Below, one piece after another: positions 34,804 through 44,114 of a stretch of 64,000 nt of DNA. Positions within the stretch are counted from its first letter, which is position 1. Every line of letters starts with the position of its first letter. Source of the stretch: Candidatus Sulfobium mesophilum (GTDB lineage: Bacteria > Nitrospirota > Thermodesulfovibrionia > Thermodesulfovibrionales > UBA6898); assembly GCA_900302705.1 (NCBI GenBank), contig OUUY01000075.1, positions 1 through 64,000 on the forward strand. The letters run 5' to 3'. The translations under genes and the position numbers were made by a program. The notes beneath the pieces were generated by a model that saw only the letters and a program-made list of their open reading frames with translations, was not told the DNA's origin and did not search any database.

Positions 34804-34932
34804 TTATTTCTTAAGACATATTATGAGCAGCAGTGAACGACGGTGCTCACCTGTCTCTTTGATGGATTCAAAGACCGAAAGCCCCCCGAGGTCACTTGGC
34901 TTCAGGCACATCCTCTCAAAATAACCTCTCAC
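34804..34932 (-). CDS. possible 42-residue protein coupled to trpA
   Basis: A GTG at 34932-34930 overlaps the trpA TGA (GTGA, 4 nt) and opens a frame to a TAA at 34806-34804, filling most of the gap between trpA and accD. The protein starts [17 protein letters not shown] and ends in a short hydrophobic-basic tail (LLLIICLKK). The overlap style is that of translationally coupled genes, and trpB-trpA are coupled in the same way. I know no family; it may be chance. Confidence 0.35.
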   Translation of the reverse strand: MRGYFERMCLKPSDLGGLSVFESIKETGEHRRSLLLIICLKK

Positions 34933-35708
34933 CTGATCGCCTTTCTGAGTGCAATAAGATAATCCTTCAGGTTTTCATTAGAATCACTCACCCTTTTTAC
35001 GATCGCGCTTCCCACTATAACGCCGTCGGCGATTCGGGCGATCTCCGAGGCCTCATGGGGAGTTGAAATACCGAACCCGACCGCAACTGGCTTACCGCTC
35101 ATCTGCTTTATCTTTGCGATATGTGAACCAATTGATGGATCCACAGACAGTTTTGAGCCCGTTATCCCTGTAATGGACACGTAATATATAAAACCCCTGG
35201 AAGCCCTGGTCACTTTTTTTATTCTCTCGTACGTGGATGTGGGAGCAACAAGGAAGATTATATCAAAGCCGGGGTCTTTCGAAAGCGATAGCAAAGAGCC
35301 AGCCTCGTCAGGCGGAAGGTCAGGGACTATCATCCCGTCTGCGCCGGCCAAAGAGGCGTCCCGCACAAACTTCTCTTCCCCATATCTGAATATCAGATTA
35401 TAGTATGTCATCAGCACAATCGGTATCTGGGTGGATTGCCTGAGAGAGCCTATAAGGTCAAGAACCTTGCCAAGGGTAACGCCCTCGCCAAGCGCACGCT
35501 GAGCAGCTCCCTGTATCGTCGGCCCGTCTGCAAGCGGGTCTGAGAAAGGCACACCGAGTTCGATGATATCTGCCCCGCATTCCTCCAATATAGCAACCAT
35601 TTCCCGAGTCCTTTCGAGACTGGGATCTCCTGCCATGACATATGGGATAAAGGCCTTCCCCCTTCGCCTGAGCACCTCTTTGAATTTCTTCTCTATGCGG
35701 GACATCAC
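34929..35708 (-). CDS. trpA: tryptophan synthase alpha chain
   Basis: Encodes 259 residues, a TIM barrel that cleaves indole-3-glycerol phosphate. The catalytic Glu is in [21 protein letters not shown] (first residues) and the Asp in [14 protein letters not shown]. The phosphate-binding VGFGISTP and GVIVGSAIV loops are present. It overlaps trpB by 4 nt. Confidence 0.96.
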   Translation of the reverse strand: MMSRIEKKFKEVLRRRGKAFIPYVMAGDPSLERTREMVAILEECGADIIELGVPFSDPLADGPTIQGAAQRALGEGVTLGKVLDLIGSLRQSTQIPIVLMTYYNLIFRYGEEKFVRDASLAGADGMIVPDLPPDEAGSLLSLSKDPGFDIIFLVAPTSTYERIKKVTRASRGFIYYVSITGITGSKLSVDPSIGSHIAKIKQMSGKPVAVGFGISTPHEASEIARIADGVIVGSAIVKRVSDSNENLKDYLIALRKAIR

Positions 35709-36925
35709 AATTCTATCCCCTTGATTTTGGCGACATGCTGCACGTCCTTGTCGCCGCGGCCGGAGAGATTGACGATGACCACCTTATCTTTTGAAAGTCT
35801 GCTGGCCACTTTGAACGCCTCGGCAAGAGCGTGGGAAGATTCCAGCGCGGGGATGATGCCCTCTGTCCTTGAGAGACGCTCAAAGGCGCTGAGGGCTTCT
35901 TCATCAGTGGCATAGGTATATTCAACCCTGCCTGAATCCCTGAGGAAGGCGTGCTCCGGTCCTACAGCTGCATAGTCGAGACCAGCCGACACAGAATGGG
36001 TGCTCAGGATATTACCGTCATCGTCCTGCAGAAGAAAACTCTTGGTGCCCTGGAGGATGCCGATAGATCCGCCTGCAAAACGCGCTGCATGCTCACCCGG
36101 AACAATTCCTCTGCCTCCTGCCTCCACCCCGATCATACTAACGCCTTTATCCCCAATAAAAAAGTGGAAAAGCCCCATTGCATTACTGCCCCCTCCGATA
36201 CAGGCTATGAGATAGTCAGGCAGTTTTCCTTCAGCCTCGAGAATCTGCTTCCTTGCCTCTTTACCTATCACAGACTGGAAGTCTCTGACAATCAACGGAA
36301 AGGGATGAGGGCCGAAGACGGTGCCCAGGACATAATGCGTAGTCGCCACGTTAGTTGTCCAATCCCGCATAGCCTCGTTGATAGCATCTTTGAGGGTCCT
36401 TGAACCTATCGAGACCTCTGCCACCTCAGCGCCCAGCAGTTTCATCCTGAAGACATTCAGAGACTGCCTGGCTATATCATCAGAACCCATGTAGATTTCA
36501 CACTCAAGACCGCAGAGGGCCGCCCCTGTGGCCGTCGCAACACCATGCTGGCCGGCCCCGGTTTCAGCAATAAGCCTTTTCTTCCCCATCTTTTTTGCAA
36601 GAAGCGCCTGGCCGAGTGCGTTATTGATCTTGTGCGCCCCGGTATGGGCCAGATCTTCGCGCTTGAGATATATCTTCGCCCCACCTATGGACTCGGTCAA
36701 CCTCTTTGCAAAATAAAGCGGGGTAGGCCTTCCAACATAATTCTTAGTAAGATATGAAAGTTCCTGCTGAAATGCCTTATCCTTTTTGAACTCATAATAG
36801 GCCTTCTCAAGCTCATCAAGTGCCGGAATAAGCGTCTCTGGCGCAAAACGTCCGCCATACGCCCCAAAGTAGCCTCTTTTGTCAGGTAATTTCTTAATCG
36901 CAGGCGCCCCTTTCCTTGCAGTCAT
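35705..36925 (-). CDS. trpB: tryptophan synthase beta chain
   Basis: Encodes 406 residues. PLP-dependent condensation of indole and serine. The PLP lysine is in [13 protein letters not shown], with the substrate motif [14 protein letters not shown] and the phosphate loop GGGSNAMG. It is first in the unit trpB-trpA-accD-folC. No other trp genes are present. A TATAAT (minus strand, 36972-36967) lies about 40 bp upstream; the ribosome site is poor. Confidence 0.97.
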   Translation of the reverse strand: MTARKGAPAIKKLPDKRGYFGAYGGRFAPETLIPALDELEKAYYEFKKDKAFQQELSYLTKNYVGRPTPLYFAKRLTESIGGAKIYLKREDLAHTGAHKINNALGQALLAKKMGKKRLIAETGAGQHGVATATGAALCGLECEIYMGSDDIARQSLNVFRMKLLGAEVAEVSIGSRTLKDAINEAMRDWTTNVATTHYVLGTVFGPHPFPLIVRDFQSVIGKEARKQILEAEGKLPDYLIACIGGGSNAMGLFHFFIGDKGVSMIGVEAGGRGIVPGEHAARFAGGSIGILQGTKSFLLQDDDGNILSTHSVSAGLDYAAVGPEHAFLRDSGRVEYTYATDEEALSAFERLSRTEGIIPALESSHALAEAFKVASRLSKDKVVIVNLSGRGDKDVQHVAKIKGIEL

Positions 36926-37042
36926 TGTTTATTTGCATGGCCTTATTTGATTATAAAGAACTGTGTATTATATCCCAAAATCGGCAAATATGGACAGGGG
37001 GCGGGTCATCAGAGAGAATTCAGGTTAAGCCTTCGTTCAGTC

Positions 37043-37063
37043 AAAAAAGTCGCGTAACGTGAC
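37043..37063 (-). terminator. intrinsic terminator of the pst-phoU operon
   Basis: On the minus strand, GTCACG and CGCGAC (37063-37049) pair with one mismatch around a TTA loop, directly followed by six T residues (37048-37043). It lies 7 bp after the phoU stop. Confidence 0.6.
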
Positions 37064-37069
37064 AGGCTG

Positions 37070-37738
37070 TTATATATTTTCCGGCGGCAAAACCATATGC
37101 CTGATTATTTTCCCTTCAGTGAGGTATATGACCATTTCGGCTATGTTGGTCGCATGGTCTGCGACGCGTTCCAGGTAGGTAGCAACGAAACTGATCTTCA
37201 TCGCCCTGGTTACGGTTGTGGGGTCCTGGACCATAAAAAAGGCCAGTTCCTGCAAAACTGAATGCTTGAGGTCGTCGACCTCATCATCACGCATAATTAC
37301 ATCCATCGCGAGTTTCCTGTCCTTTCTAACAAAAGCGTCCAGAGCGTCCCTTGTCATCCCCTGAGCGATTTCTCTCATTTTAGGGATGTCGATATAGGGT
37401 TTCAGTATGGGCTCCTGGTTCAGTTCAATCGCCCTTTCCGCTATATTTACCCCCAAGTCTCCCATTCTTTCCAGATCAGTTGTTATCTTCATGGCTGTGG
37501 TGATAAACCTGAGATCTCCTGCCTTTGGCTGCCTTAAGGCGATCAGCCTAATCGACTCTTCGTCGATCTCGACATCCAGAGTGTTCACTAATCGGTCATT
37601 ATCGATGACTCTCTGCGCAAGGTCGTTGTCCCGCTCCACAAGTGAAATAACCGAATTCTTGATGGCGTCCTCGACAAGAGATCCCATCTTTAGCAGTTTA
37701 TCCTTCAGGTGCTGCAATTCTTCGTCAAAAACAGTCAT
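37070..37738 (-). CDS. phoU: phosphate signalling protein PhoU
   Basis: Encodes 222 residues forming two PhoU three-helix bundles, each with the E/D-rich metal motif (MGDLGVNIAERA and RVADHATNIAEMV). It links PstSCAB activity to PhoR, keeping the Pho regulon off when phosphate is ample. It is last in the operon, touching pstB by 1 nt. Confidence 0.96.
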   Translation of the reverse strand: MTVFDEELQHLKDKLLKMGSLVEDAIKNSVISLVERDNDLAQRVIDNDRLVNTLDVEIDEESIRLIALRQPKAGDLRFITTAMKITTDLERMGDLGVNIAERAIELNQEPILKPYIDIPKMREIAQGMTRDALDAFVRKDRKLAMDVIMRDDEVDDLKHSVLQELAFFMVQDPTTVTRAMKISFVATYLERVADHATNIAEMVIYLTEGKIIRHMVLPPENI

Positions 37739-38502
37739 CAGCCGAACCTCCCTGTAACGTAATCTTCCGTCAGTTTCTCCGAAGGCGCAGTGAATATCTT
37801 GTCGGTCCTGTCAAATTCTATCAACTCGCCCAGCATTAGAAATCCCGTCCGGTCTGATATCCTAGCGGCCTGCTGCATGTTATGCGTCACTATAACTATA
37901 GTAATCTCTTTCTTCAAGGACGTGGCAAGTTCCTCTATCTTTGCGGTGGAAATCGGATCGAGTGCAGAAGTCGGTTCATCAAAAAGCAACACCTCGGGAT
38001 TCACTGCAAGGGCCCTGGCGATAACGAGTCTCTGCTGCTGTCCTCCCGAAAGATCATAGGCACTCGCGCCAAGCTTGTCTTTCACCTCATCCCATAGCGC
38101 GGCATGCACAAGGGCCTTTTCCACCCTTTCAGCCAGATCCGATCTTCTGTTCACTCCGTTAAGTTTAAGGCCATATGCAATATTATCAAAGATGCTCATC
38201 GGAAACGGCGTAGGTTTCTGAAAAACCATCCCAATCCGGCTCCGCAGATTGATCAGGTCCGTCTCTTTTGAAAGTATGTCACGTCCATGAAAAAGTATCT
38301 CGCCTTCATATCTGTTCTTAGGATAGAGGTCATGCATCCTGTTGAAGCACCGGAGCAGGGTCGTCTTGCCGCACCCGGATGGACCGATTAAAGCGGTCAC
38401 AGAGTTTTTACTGACCGATAAATTTATTTTTTTGAGGGCATGAATATTTCCCGCATAATAGAAATCCAGGCCCTTGACTTCAAGTTCAATCGACTCCGCC
38501 AC
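37738..38502 (-). CDS. pstB: phosphate ABC transporter ATPase PstB
   Basis: Encodes 254 residues. Walker [10 protein letters not shown], signature LSGGQQQR, Walker [14 protein letters not shown] and H-loop VTHNM are intact. It drives phosphate import through PstCA. It shares one base with pstA and one with phoU. Confidence 0.97.
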   Translation of the reverse strand: MAESIELEVKGLDFYYAGNIHALKKINLSVSKNSVTALIGPSGCGKTTLLRCFNRMHDLYPKNRYEGEILFHGRDILSKETDLINLRSRIGMVFQKPTPFPMSIFDNIAYGLKLNGVNRRSDLAERVEKALVHAALWDEVKDKLGASAYDLSGGQQQRLVIARALAVNPEVLLFDEPTSALDPISTAKIEELATSLKKEITIVIVTHNMQQAARISDRTGFLMLGELIEFDRTDKIFTAPSEKLTEDYVTGRFG

Positions 38503-39341
38503 TATTTATACCTCAATCTAATTATTAGCCGTCCGGTTATCGTAAGAAGAAGAATGAATAGCGTAATCACGAACGATGCAGCCCAGGCCTGCTCGTGCCA
38601 GCTGTCATATGGACCCATGGCATATTGAAAGATTGTTACAGTGAGAGATGCAATAGGCTGTTTCATGTCGACCGAAAAAAATGAGTTGTTAAATGATGTA
38701 AATAGAAGCGGCGCGGTTTCTCCCGCTACTCTCGCTATGGAGAGCAATATGCCTGTCAGAATGCCGGTCGCAGCTCCGCGATATACGACCTGAGTTATCA
38801 CTTTATAATAGGGCGCCCCGAGCGCAAATGCGGCCTCGCGCAATGTCCATGGGACGAGCGAAAGCATGTCCTCTGTGGTTCGCAATACCACCGGGATCAT
38901 GATGATGGCCAGAGCGGCGGCCCCTGCCCAGCCGCTGAAATGCCCAAAAGGCCTAACGAGCAATGCGTATATGAAAGTCCCTATAACAATTGACGGGACA
39001 CTGACCATAATATCGGCAAGTACGCTTATAAGCCGGGCGATCTTTCTGCCCCTTGCATATTCTGCAAGGAAGGTGCCGCCCAGCACGCCGATCGGCACCC
39101 CGATCAATGTGGCGCACAGGGTGATCAGCAATTGGCCGACAAAGGCGTTTCGCAGTCCGCCGCCCTCTGCTCCCGGAGGAACTGGATCGTTCATGAACAG
39201 AGAAGGATTGAGTGCCTTTATACCATGGATAAGCACGTCCCCAAGGATAAAAACAAGCCAGAAGAGGCCGAAAAAGGCCGCCATAGTGCTCAGAAAAAGT
39301 GCGACGGACCCTTCGATTTTTCTTTTTTGCTCTCTTGTCAT
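38502..39341 (-). CDS. pstA: phosphate ABC transporter permease PstA
   Basis: Encodes 279 residues with six membrane helices and the ABC permease EAA loop ([21 protein letters not shown]). It pairs with PstC as the inner-membrane channel. It overlaps pstC by 4 nt. Confidence 0.96.
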   Translation of the reverse strand: MTREQKRKIEGSVALFLSTMAAFFGLFWLVFILGDVLIHGIKALNPSLFMNDPVPPGAEGGGLRNAFVGQLLITLCATLIGVPIGVLGGTFLAEYARGRKIARLISVLADIMVSVPSIVIGTFIYALLVRPFGHFSGWAGAAALAIIMIPVVLRTTEDMLSLVPWTLREAAFALGAPYYKVITQVVYRGAATGILTGILLSIARVAGETAPLLFTSFNNSFFSVDMKQPIASLTVTIFQYAMGPYDSWHEQAWAASFVITLFILLLTITGRLIIRLRYK

Positions 39342-40279
39342 CGTGAATATTTCCTCTCCGCCCTTATCAGAAAAAATTTCGCCATTGCCAGGGTAATAAA
39401 GCTCATCACAAAGAGCACAAGCGCCAGATAAAAAAGGGCCGAAAGGTAAATGTCCTTGTCCGCTTCTGCAAATTCATTTGCAAGCGTCACAGTAATCGTT
39501 GCGGCAGCATCGAGGAGTGAAGTGGTTATTCTGTGGTTGTTCCCAAGTACAAAGGCGACAGCCATGGTTTCTCCTATCGCCCTTCCGAGGGAAAGGACGA
39601 CGCCCCCGAATACGCCCAGCTTCGAATAGGGGATCACGACGTTTTTCACCACTTCCCATTTGGTGGCGCCGATCGCATATGCCGACTCCTTCACCACCGC
39701 CGGCGTGAGATCAAATGAATCCCTCGAAATACTCGCAGTAAAGGGGATGATCATGATGCTCAGTATCACACTTGCCGTTAAGATATCGATCCCCATCGGC
39801 GTGCCTTGGAAAAGTATCCCTATAAGGGGGACGGACCCGAAAATCTTCTTGAGGAAAGGCTCTACATGATTGCTCATTATCGGCGAGAGGGTGAAAAGAC
39901 CCCACATGCCGTAAATAATGCTCGGGATCGCCGCAAGGAGTTCTATCGCCACCCCAATCGGCCCTTTCAGGAAGTTCGGGGATATTTCTGTGACAAATAT
40001 CGCAATTCCTATGGCAACCGGGATTGAGATAATGAGGGAAAAAATAGTCGTGACAACCGTCCCGTAAATATTGGTCAAGGCGCCGAAAGATTCTTTTACC
40101 GGGTCCCAGTCTGTTGAAGTAACGAACTTAATAACTCCGAATTTTCCAATCGCGAGGGATGATTCAGAAATAAGCACATAGAGAATTCCGATGATAAAGA
40201 CGATGACAGAAAAAGAGGCGACGGCGGTAATGAATGAGAATGACATATCCACCGGATTCTTCTTTGCGGTCCTCGCCAT
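39338..40279 (-). CDS. pstC: phosphate ABC transporter permease PstC
   Basis: Encodes 313 residues with six helices and the EAA loop (VVKESAYAIGATKWEVVKNVV). The first helix is followed by a periplasmic insert usual for PstC. It follows pstS after 75 bp containing a stable hairpin. Confidence 0.96.
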   Translation of the reverse strand: MARTAKKNPVDMSFSFITAVASFSVIVFIIGILYVLISESSLAIGKFGVIKFVTSTDWDPVKESFGALTNIYGTVVTTIFSLIISIPVAIGIAIFVTEISPNFLKGPIGVAIELLAAIPSIIYGMWGLFTLSPIMSNHVEPFLKKIFGSVPLIGILFQGTPMGIDILTASVILSIMIIPFTASISRDSFDLTPAVVKESAYAIGATKWEVVKNVVIPYSKLGVFGGVVLSLGRAIGETMAVAFVLGNNHRITTSLLDAAATITVTLANEFAEADKDIYLSALFYLALVLFVMSFITLAMAKFFLIRAERKYSR

Positions 40280-40311
40280 TTATAACCTCATCATGTATTA
40301 ACCTGCAACAA

Positions 40312-40341
40312 GAAGGACAGGCAGTTATTCTGCTGCCCTTC
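40312..40341 (-). promoter_or_regulatory. pstS-pstC intergenic hairpin
   Basis: On the minus strand, GAAGGGCA plus GCAG pairs with CTGC plus TGTCCTTC around an AATAA loop, giving about 12 bp with one G-U pair and one bulge, 14 nt after the pstS stop. Only a weak T-run follows. Such hairpins let PstS be made in excess over the permeases by partial termination or 3' protection. Confidence 0.6.
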
Positions 40342-40354
40342 TTCAAAGAATCTA

Positions 40355-41362
40355 TTACAGTCCGTTTGTCTTCCAGTAACCCCGTACCTTGTCCTTGAGA
40401 GCGGCTGGAAGCGGCACGTAAATCAGCTCCTGCGCCTTCCTATCTCCATTTTTGAACGCCCAGTCGAAAAAAACGGTCACCTTCTTGTTTGAAGCTGTCT
40501 TTTCTTTTGCCAGGAGGATGAAGGTTGCCCCTGCTATCGGCCATGAATTTTTGCCAGGGGCATTTACAAGCCAGAGGTTGAAATCCTCTTTAGGATTAAA
40601 ATTAGCCGTAGCCGCGGCGTCCTCGAAGGTCTTGAAACTCGGTTCCACAAAATTGCCTGCAGGGTTCTTCAAAAGTACATATACAAGTTTGTTCTGCTGG
40701 GCATAGGCAAACTCGACATATCCGATAGAGGCTGCCGTTCTCTTTGTATAGTTCGAAACACCCTCATTTCCTTTGCCGCCGATGCCGGCGGGCCAATTGA
40801 CCGAGGTGCCCGCCCCCACCTTACTTTTCCATGCAGGGCATATGCCGCTCAGATAATTCGTAAATATGGCCGTTGTACCCGAGCCGTCGGACCTGTGGAC
40901 AACAGTAATATCGCTGTTGGGCAGTTTGATCTGGGGATTAAGTGCTTTGATCCTGGGGTCATCCCATTTCCTTATCTCTCCCAGATATATCTTGCAGACA
41001 GCGTCAGAGTCGAGCTTCAGCTGACCATCCTTTACACCGGGAAGATTTACCACCGGAACCACTCCGCCTACGACCGCAGGAAACTGCAACAGTCTATCCT
41101 TATTAAGCTGTTCCGGCCTGAGGGGCGCATCGGAGGCGCCGAAATCCACTGTCCTCTCTGTAATTTGCCTGATTCCGCCTCCTGAACCGATGGACTGATA
41201 ATTGAGCCGTATCCCGGTTACCTTGTTATAGTCAAACGCCCATGCCGAATAAACAGGGTAGGGGAACGTCGCCCCTGCCCCGTTAAGTGACTCGGCAGCA
41301 TAACCATGAGTGAATGAAAAGACTAATGCCAATGTCAAGGCAAACTTCAAGAAAGTTTTCAA
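40355..41362 (-). CDS. pstS: periplasmic phosphate-binding protein PstS
   Basis: Encodes 335 residues from a TTG at 41362, chosen because GGGAGG lies 6 nt upstream and a signal peptide (FLKFALTLALVFSF, cut near GYA) follows at once; the longer frame to 41428 would place it behind 22 extra residues. Phosphate ligands appear in GAGATFPYPVY, GSGGGIRQI, DFGASDAPL and HRSDGSGTT. It feeds phosphate to PstCA in the periplasm. PhoB-type repeats lie 66-104 bp upstream. Confidence 0.95.
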   Translation of the reverse strand: MKTFLKFALTLALVFSFTHGYAAESLNGAGATFPYPVYSAWAFDYNKVTGIRLNYQSIGSGGGIRQITERTVDFGASDAPLRPEQLNKDRLLQFPAVVGGVVPVVNLPGVKDGQLKLDSDAVCKIYLGEIRKWDDPRIKALNPQIKLPNSDITVVHRSDGSGTTAIFTNYLSGICPAWKSKVGAGTSVNWPAGIGGKGNEGVSNYTKRTAASIGYVEFAYAQQNKLVYVLLKNPAGNFVEPSFKTFEDAAATANFNPKEDFNLWLVNAPGKNSWPIAGATFILLAKEKTASNKKVTVFFDWAFKNGDRKAQELIYVPLPAALKDKVRGYWKTNGL

Positions 41363-41427
41363 TGTTTCCTCCCTTATTATCTGTCTGGATAATGCTAATG
41401 CATCCTGACAATAGTCTACTGGACACA

Positions 41428-41466
41428 TGTTACCGCAGTATTAAGGGAATGTTAAATCTGTGTTAC
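41428..41466 (-). promoter_or_regulatory. Pho box: four hexamer repeats at 11-bp spacing
   Basis: On the plus strand, TGTTAC (41428), TATTAA (41439), TGTTAA (41450) and TGTTAC (41461) start exactly 11 bp apart; read toward pstS they are GTAACA, TTAACA, TTAATA and GTAACA. Two or more direct repeats at 11 bp are the hallmark of PhoB/PhoP boxes. The outermost repeat overlaps the phoR stop codon. A TAGACT -10-like element follows 9 bp after the innermost repeat. Confidence 0.75.
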
Positions 41467-43199
41467 AGCGTAATTTTGACCTTCGTGCCCTTGCCTTGCA
41501 CGCTTTCCACCTTCATGCTCCATCCGTGAGCCTTGACCAGATGCTTTACGATCGCGAGGCCTAAACCTGTGCCACCCATCTTTCTTGAACGGGCAGGGTC
41601 GACTCTGAAGAACCTCTCCCCAAGTCTCGGCAGGAATTTGGCCGGCACTCCTATGCCGGTATCCTCGACAAACAGGAAGGGCCGCCCATCTGACCCGCGA
41701 TCGATGCCGAATGTCACGCCGCCGCTTTCGGTGAACTTGATCGCGTTGTCCACCAGGTTGGTGAGTATCTGCAGAAGACGGTTCTTGTCTGCCTCGACCT
41801 GTGGAAAAGACGAATCCGCGGCAATACTGAGGAAAAGGTTCTTTGCAACGGCTTTTGTCTTAAATAGTTCGGCAACATTGTCGAACACCCCCTGGACATC
41901 GGTCAGGGTCTTTTCGACCTTTATGACGCCAAGTTCTATTTTCGATATAGTCATAAGGTCGTCGACCAGAGCATTGATGCGTTCGCTGTTAGATCTTATT
42001 GTCTCGATGAACCTGACAGCGTTTTCGCGGTCCACAAGCGCGCCGTCAAGGAGCGTGTCTGCGAATCCCTTTATGGCTGTAATCGGGGTCTTCAGTTCAT
42101 GGGAGACATTTGCTACAAAGTCCTTTCTTACCTGTTCGAGTTTTTTAATCTCGGTGATGTCATGGAAAACTGCGACAAAACCCGAAAGTTCGTCTTTCCC
42201 GTAAAACAGCGGGGACACCCTGACCGCCAGAAACTTTTCGGATGGCGACTCTATCGTGAACTGTGCCATTCCGGCAGCACGGTCTTCTCTCACTTTCTCG
42301 ATTAGTGCGGTGAACTCATGGTTTCTTACGACCTCGGCAAACCGTGCACCTGCCGCATAAACATCTCCGAAGAAATCCCTTACAGATGTGCTCGAAAGCG
42401 CCACTCTGCCCCTGGCATCAATGATAAGGAGTGCGTCTGGCACGCTTCTTAGGATGACGTTGAGACGGTTTTTCTCCTCTTCGCTTCTGGCCATCATCTC
42501 CTGTAGCTTCACGGACATCGCAGTAAGATTGTCCGCGATTTCGGTGAACTCGCCAGCCTCCTTCAGAAAAAGTCTCTTTTCTATTTCCCCTTTCGACAAA
42601 GATCGTGAAAAATCTACGATCTGGCGAAGCAGCCTTCTGAGATGATCGGTCTGCCATACAGATACCCCCCAGGTCACGAGCAAGACTATCAGCACAACAA
42701 GGATTATTTTTACCCGCAGAAGATTAATCGAGTGATCGACATCCCGCAGGGGTACTGCTAGCCTTATAAAGCCCTTGTCAATGCCGTTCTGCGTCACCTG
42801 TGTTGCAACATAGAGAAAGTCATATTTGAAAGTGTCGCTGTAGCGAATCACCATCCCGGCACCGAAGTTAGCCGCTTGCTCAATTTCCGTGCGGTTTGAA
42901 TGGTTGTCCATCGTTGCGGATTCGCGGTCTGAATCGCCTACAACTTTTCCATCACTTAATATGATAGTGACGCGGGCGTGTATTTTGTCTTTTATTTCTT
43001 TGCAGAATCCATCGAGATTCTTCCTGTCAAAGGATAAGTCGTTCGCTATCAGTCTGCTTTCACCGGCAAGGTGCTCTCTCAGATTGCCAATATAATTATC
43101 TCTGACGGTGGATGTGATGTATATCTCTGTGAAAAAACCTGCGATCAGAACTATAACAGCGTAGATTATGAAGATTCGTCTGAAGAGCTTATTATTCAT
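41463..43199 (-). CDS. phoR: phosphate sensor histidine kinase PhoR
   Basis: Encodes 578 residues. Two membrane helices (about 7-28 and 165-185) flank a periplasmic domain, followed by HAMP, a PAS domain (about 245-345), HisKA with His in FVANVSHELKTPITA, and HATPase (NLVDNAIKFTE, DTGIGVP, GTGLGLAIV). It phosphorylates PhoB when phosphate is scarce. The large periplasmic domain resembles Gram-positive-type PhoR more than the E. coli protein. It overlaps phoB by 4 nt. Confidence 0.94.
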   Translation of the reverse strand: MNNKLFRRIFIIYAVIVLIAGFFTEIYITSTVRDNYIGNLREHLAGESRLIANDLSFDRKNLDGFCKEIKDKIHARVTIILSDGKVVGDSDRESATMDNHSNRTEIEQAANFGAGMVIRYSDTFKYDFLYVATQVTQNGIDKGFIRLAVPLRDVDHSINLLRVKIILVVLIVLLVTWGVSVWQTDHLRRLLRQIVDFSRSLSKGEIEKRLFLKEAGEFTEIADNLTAMSVKLQEMMARSEEEKNRLNVILRSVPDALLIIDARGRVALSSTSVRDFFGDVYAAGARFAEVVRNHEFTALIEKVREDRAAGMAQFTIESPSEKFLAVRVSPLFYGKDELSGFVAVFHDITEIKKLEQVRKDFVANVSHELKTPITAIKGFADTLLDGALVDRENAVRFIETIRSNSERINALVDDLMTISKIELGVIKVEKTLTDVQGVFDNVAELFKTKAVAKNLFLSIAADSSFPQVEADKNRLLQILTNLVDNAIKFTESGGVTFGIDRGSDGRPFLFVEDTGIGVPAKFLPRLGERFFRVDPARSRKMGGTGLGLAIVKHLVKAHGWSMKVESVQGKGTKVKITL

Positions 43200-43900
43200 G
43201 CGCCGGCATCCACATAATAGCCGATGCCCCTCTTGGTTCTGAGGTACTTCGGATTTGCAGGGTCATCTTCGATTTGGGTTCGCAACCGCCGCACGTGCAC
43301 GTCGACGGTCCTGGGTTCCACGAACGCTTCATCTTTCCACGCTGCGTCAAGCAACTGGTCGCGGTTAAAGACCTTGCCCTTCCTTTCGACCAGATAAAGG
43401 AGCAGCCTGAATTCCGTCGAACTGAGCGAAAGCGTGACACCCCGTTTCGTCACAGAATAGGTTTCCTTATCGATCGTGAGTTCGCCTATGCGAATCGTCT
43501 TGTCGTCTTCTTTTTTTTGCTCCAATGTCCTTCTCAGGACAGCCTTCACCCGCGCAACGAGTTCGCGCGGACTGAAGGGTTTCGCAACGTAGTCGTCTGC
43601 CCCCATTTCAAGACCCAAGACCCTGTCGACTTCCTCTCCTTTAGCGGTGAGCATGATGATAGGCAGGCTTTTTGTTTCAGTTTCGTTCCTGAGGACCCTG
43701 CAGATCTCCATACCGGACATTCCCGGAAGCATAAGATCCAGTATAACGAAGTCGAACGTCGTCGCCCTGATCTTTGCAAGCGCCTCTTGGCCGTCCGCCG
43801 CCGAATAGACGTCAAACCCCTCTTTGTTTAGATTGTAGGAGACAAGTTCTACGATATCGGCCTCGTCATCGACCACAAGTACCTTTCTCCGGCTGGTCAT
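43196..43900 (-). CDS. phoB: phosphate response regulator PhoB
   Basis: Encodes 234 residues. The receiver has DDEAD, phospho-Asp in DFVILDLMLPGMSG and Lys in DDYVAKPFSPREL; an OmpR-type winged helix follows (LSSTEFRLLLYLVERKGKVFNRDQLLDAAW). It should bind the 11-bp repeats before pstS. It is first in the seven-gene phoBR-pstSCAB-phoU run. No ribosome site is present; a TATAAA ends 6 nt before the ATG. Confidence 0.96.
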   Translation of the reverse strand: MTSRRKVLVVDDEADIVELVSYNLNKEGFDVYSAADGQEALAKIRATTFDFVILDLMLPGMSGMEICRVLRNETETKSLPIIMLTAKGEEVDRVLGLEMGADDYVAKPFSPRELVARVKAVLRRTLEQKKEDDKTIRIGELTIDKETYSVTKRGVTLSLSSTEFRLLLYLVERKGKVFNRDQLLDAAWKDEAFVEPRTVDVHVRRLRTQIEDDPANPKYLRTKRGIGYYVDAGA

Positions 43901-43906
43901 AGATAA

Positions 43907-43936
43907 TTTATACCACGACTCACGGGAAAGTTTCCA
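43907..43936 (-). promoter_or_regulatory. leaderless-type promoter of phoB
   Basis: On the minus strand, TGGAAA (43936-43931), an 18-bp spacer and TATAAA (43912-43907) are followed by TTATCT and the ATG at 43900. The -35 is a partial match; the -10 is good. Confidence 0.5.
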
Positions 43937-43990
43937 GGAAGCACAGGACCCGGTGGTGGTCAGTTTACAAAAAAGGAAAGTTATAGGATT

Positions 43991-44058
43991 GTCATTCCCC
44001 GACTTGATCGGGGGATCTGGTAATATTCTCCGGATATTTGGTCGAGCCGGGGTGTGAC
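43991..44058. repeat. REP-like imperfect palindrome between pit and phoB
   Basis: The left end GTCATTCCCCGACTTGATC (43991-44009) is mirrored with several mismatches by the right end (44040-44058, revcomp GTCACACCCCGGCTCGACC). The left half also folds on itself (CCCCGA/TCGGGG). This resembles the GTCATTCCCG-type dispersed palindromes found in many copies in some genomes. It lies between the phoB start and the pit end. No second copy was seen in this window. Confidence 0.55.
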
Positions 44059-44114
44059 GGCATTTAAGAATATCTCATATTGACCCACTACCCGGATCCC
44101 TGGGGATGTGGTAT

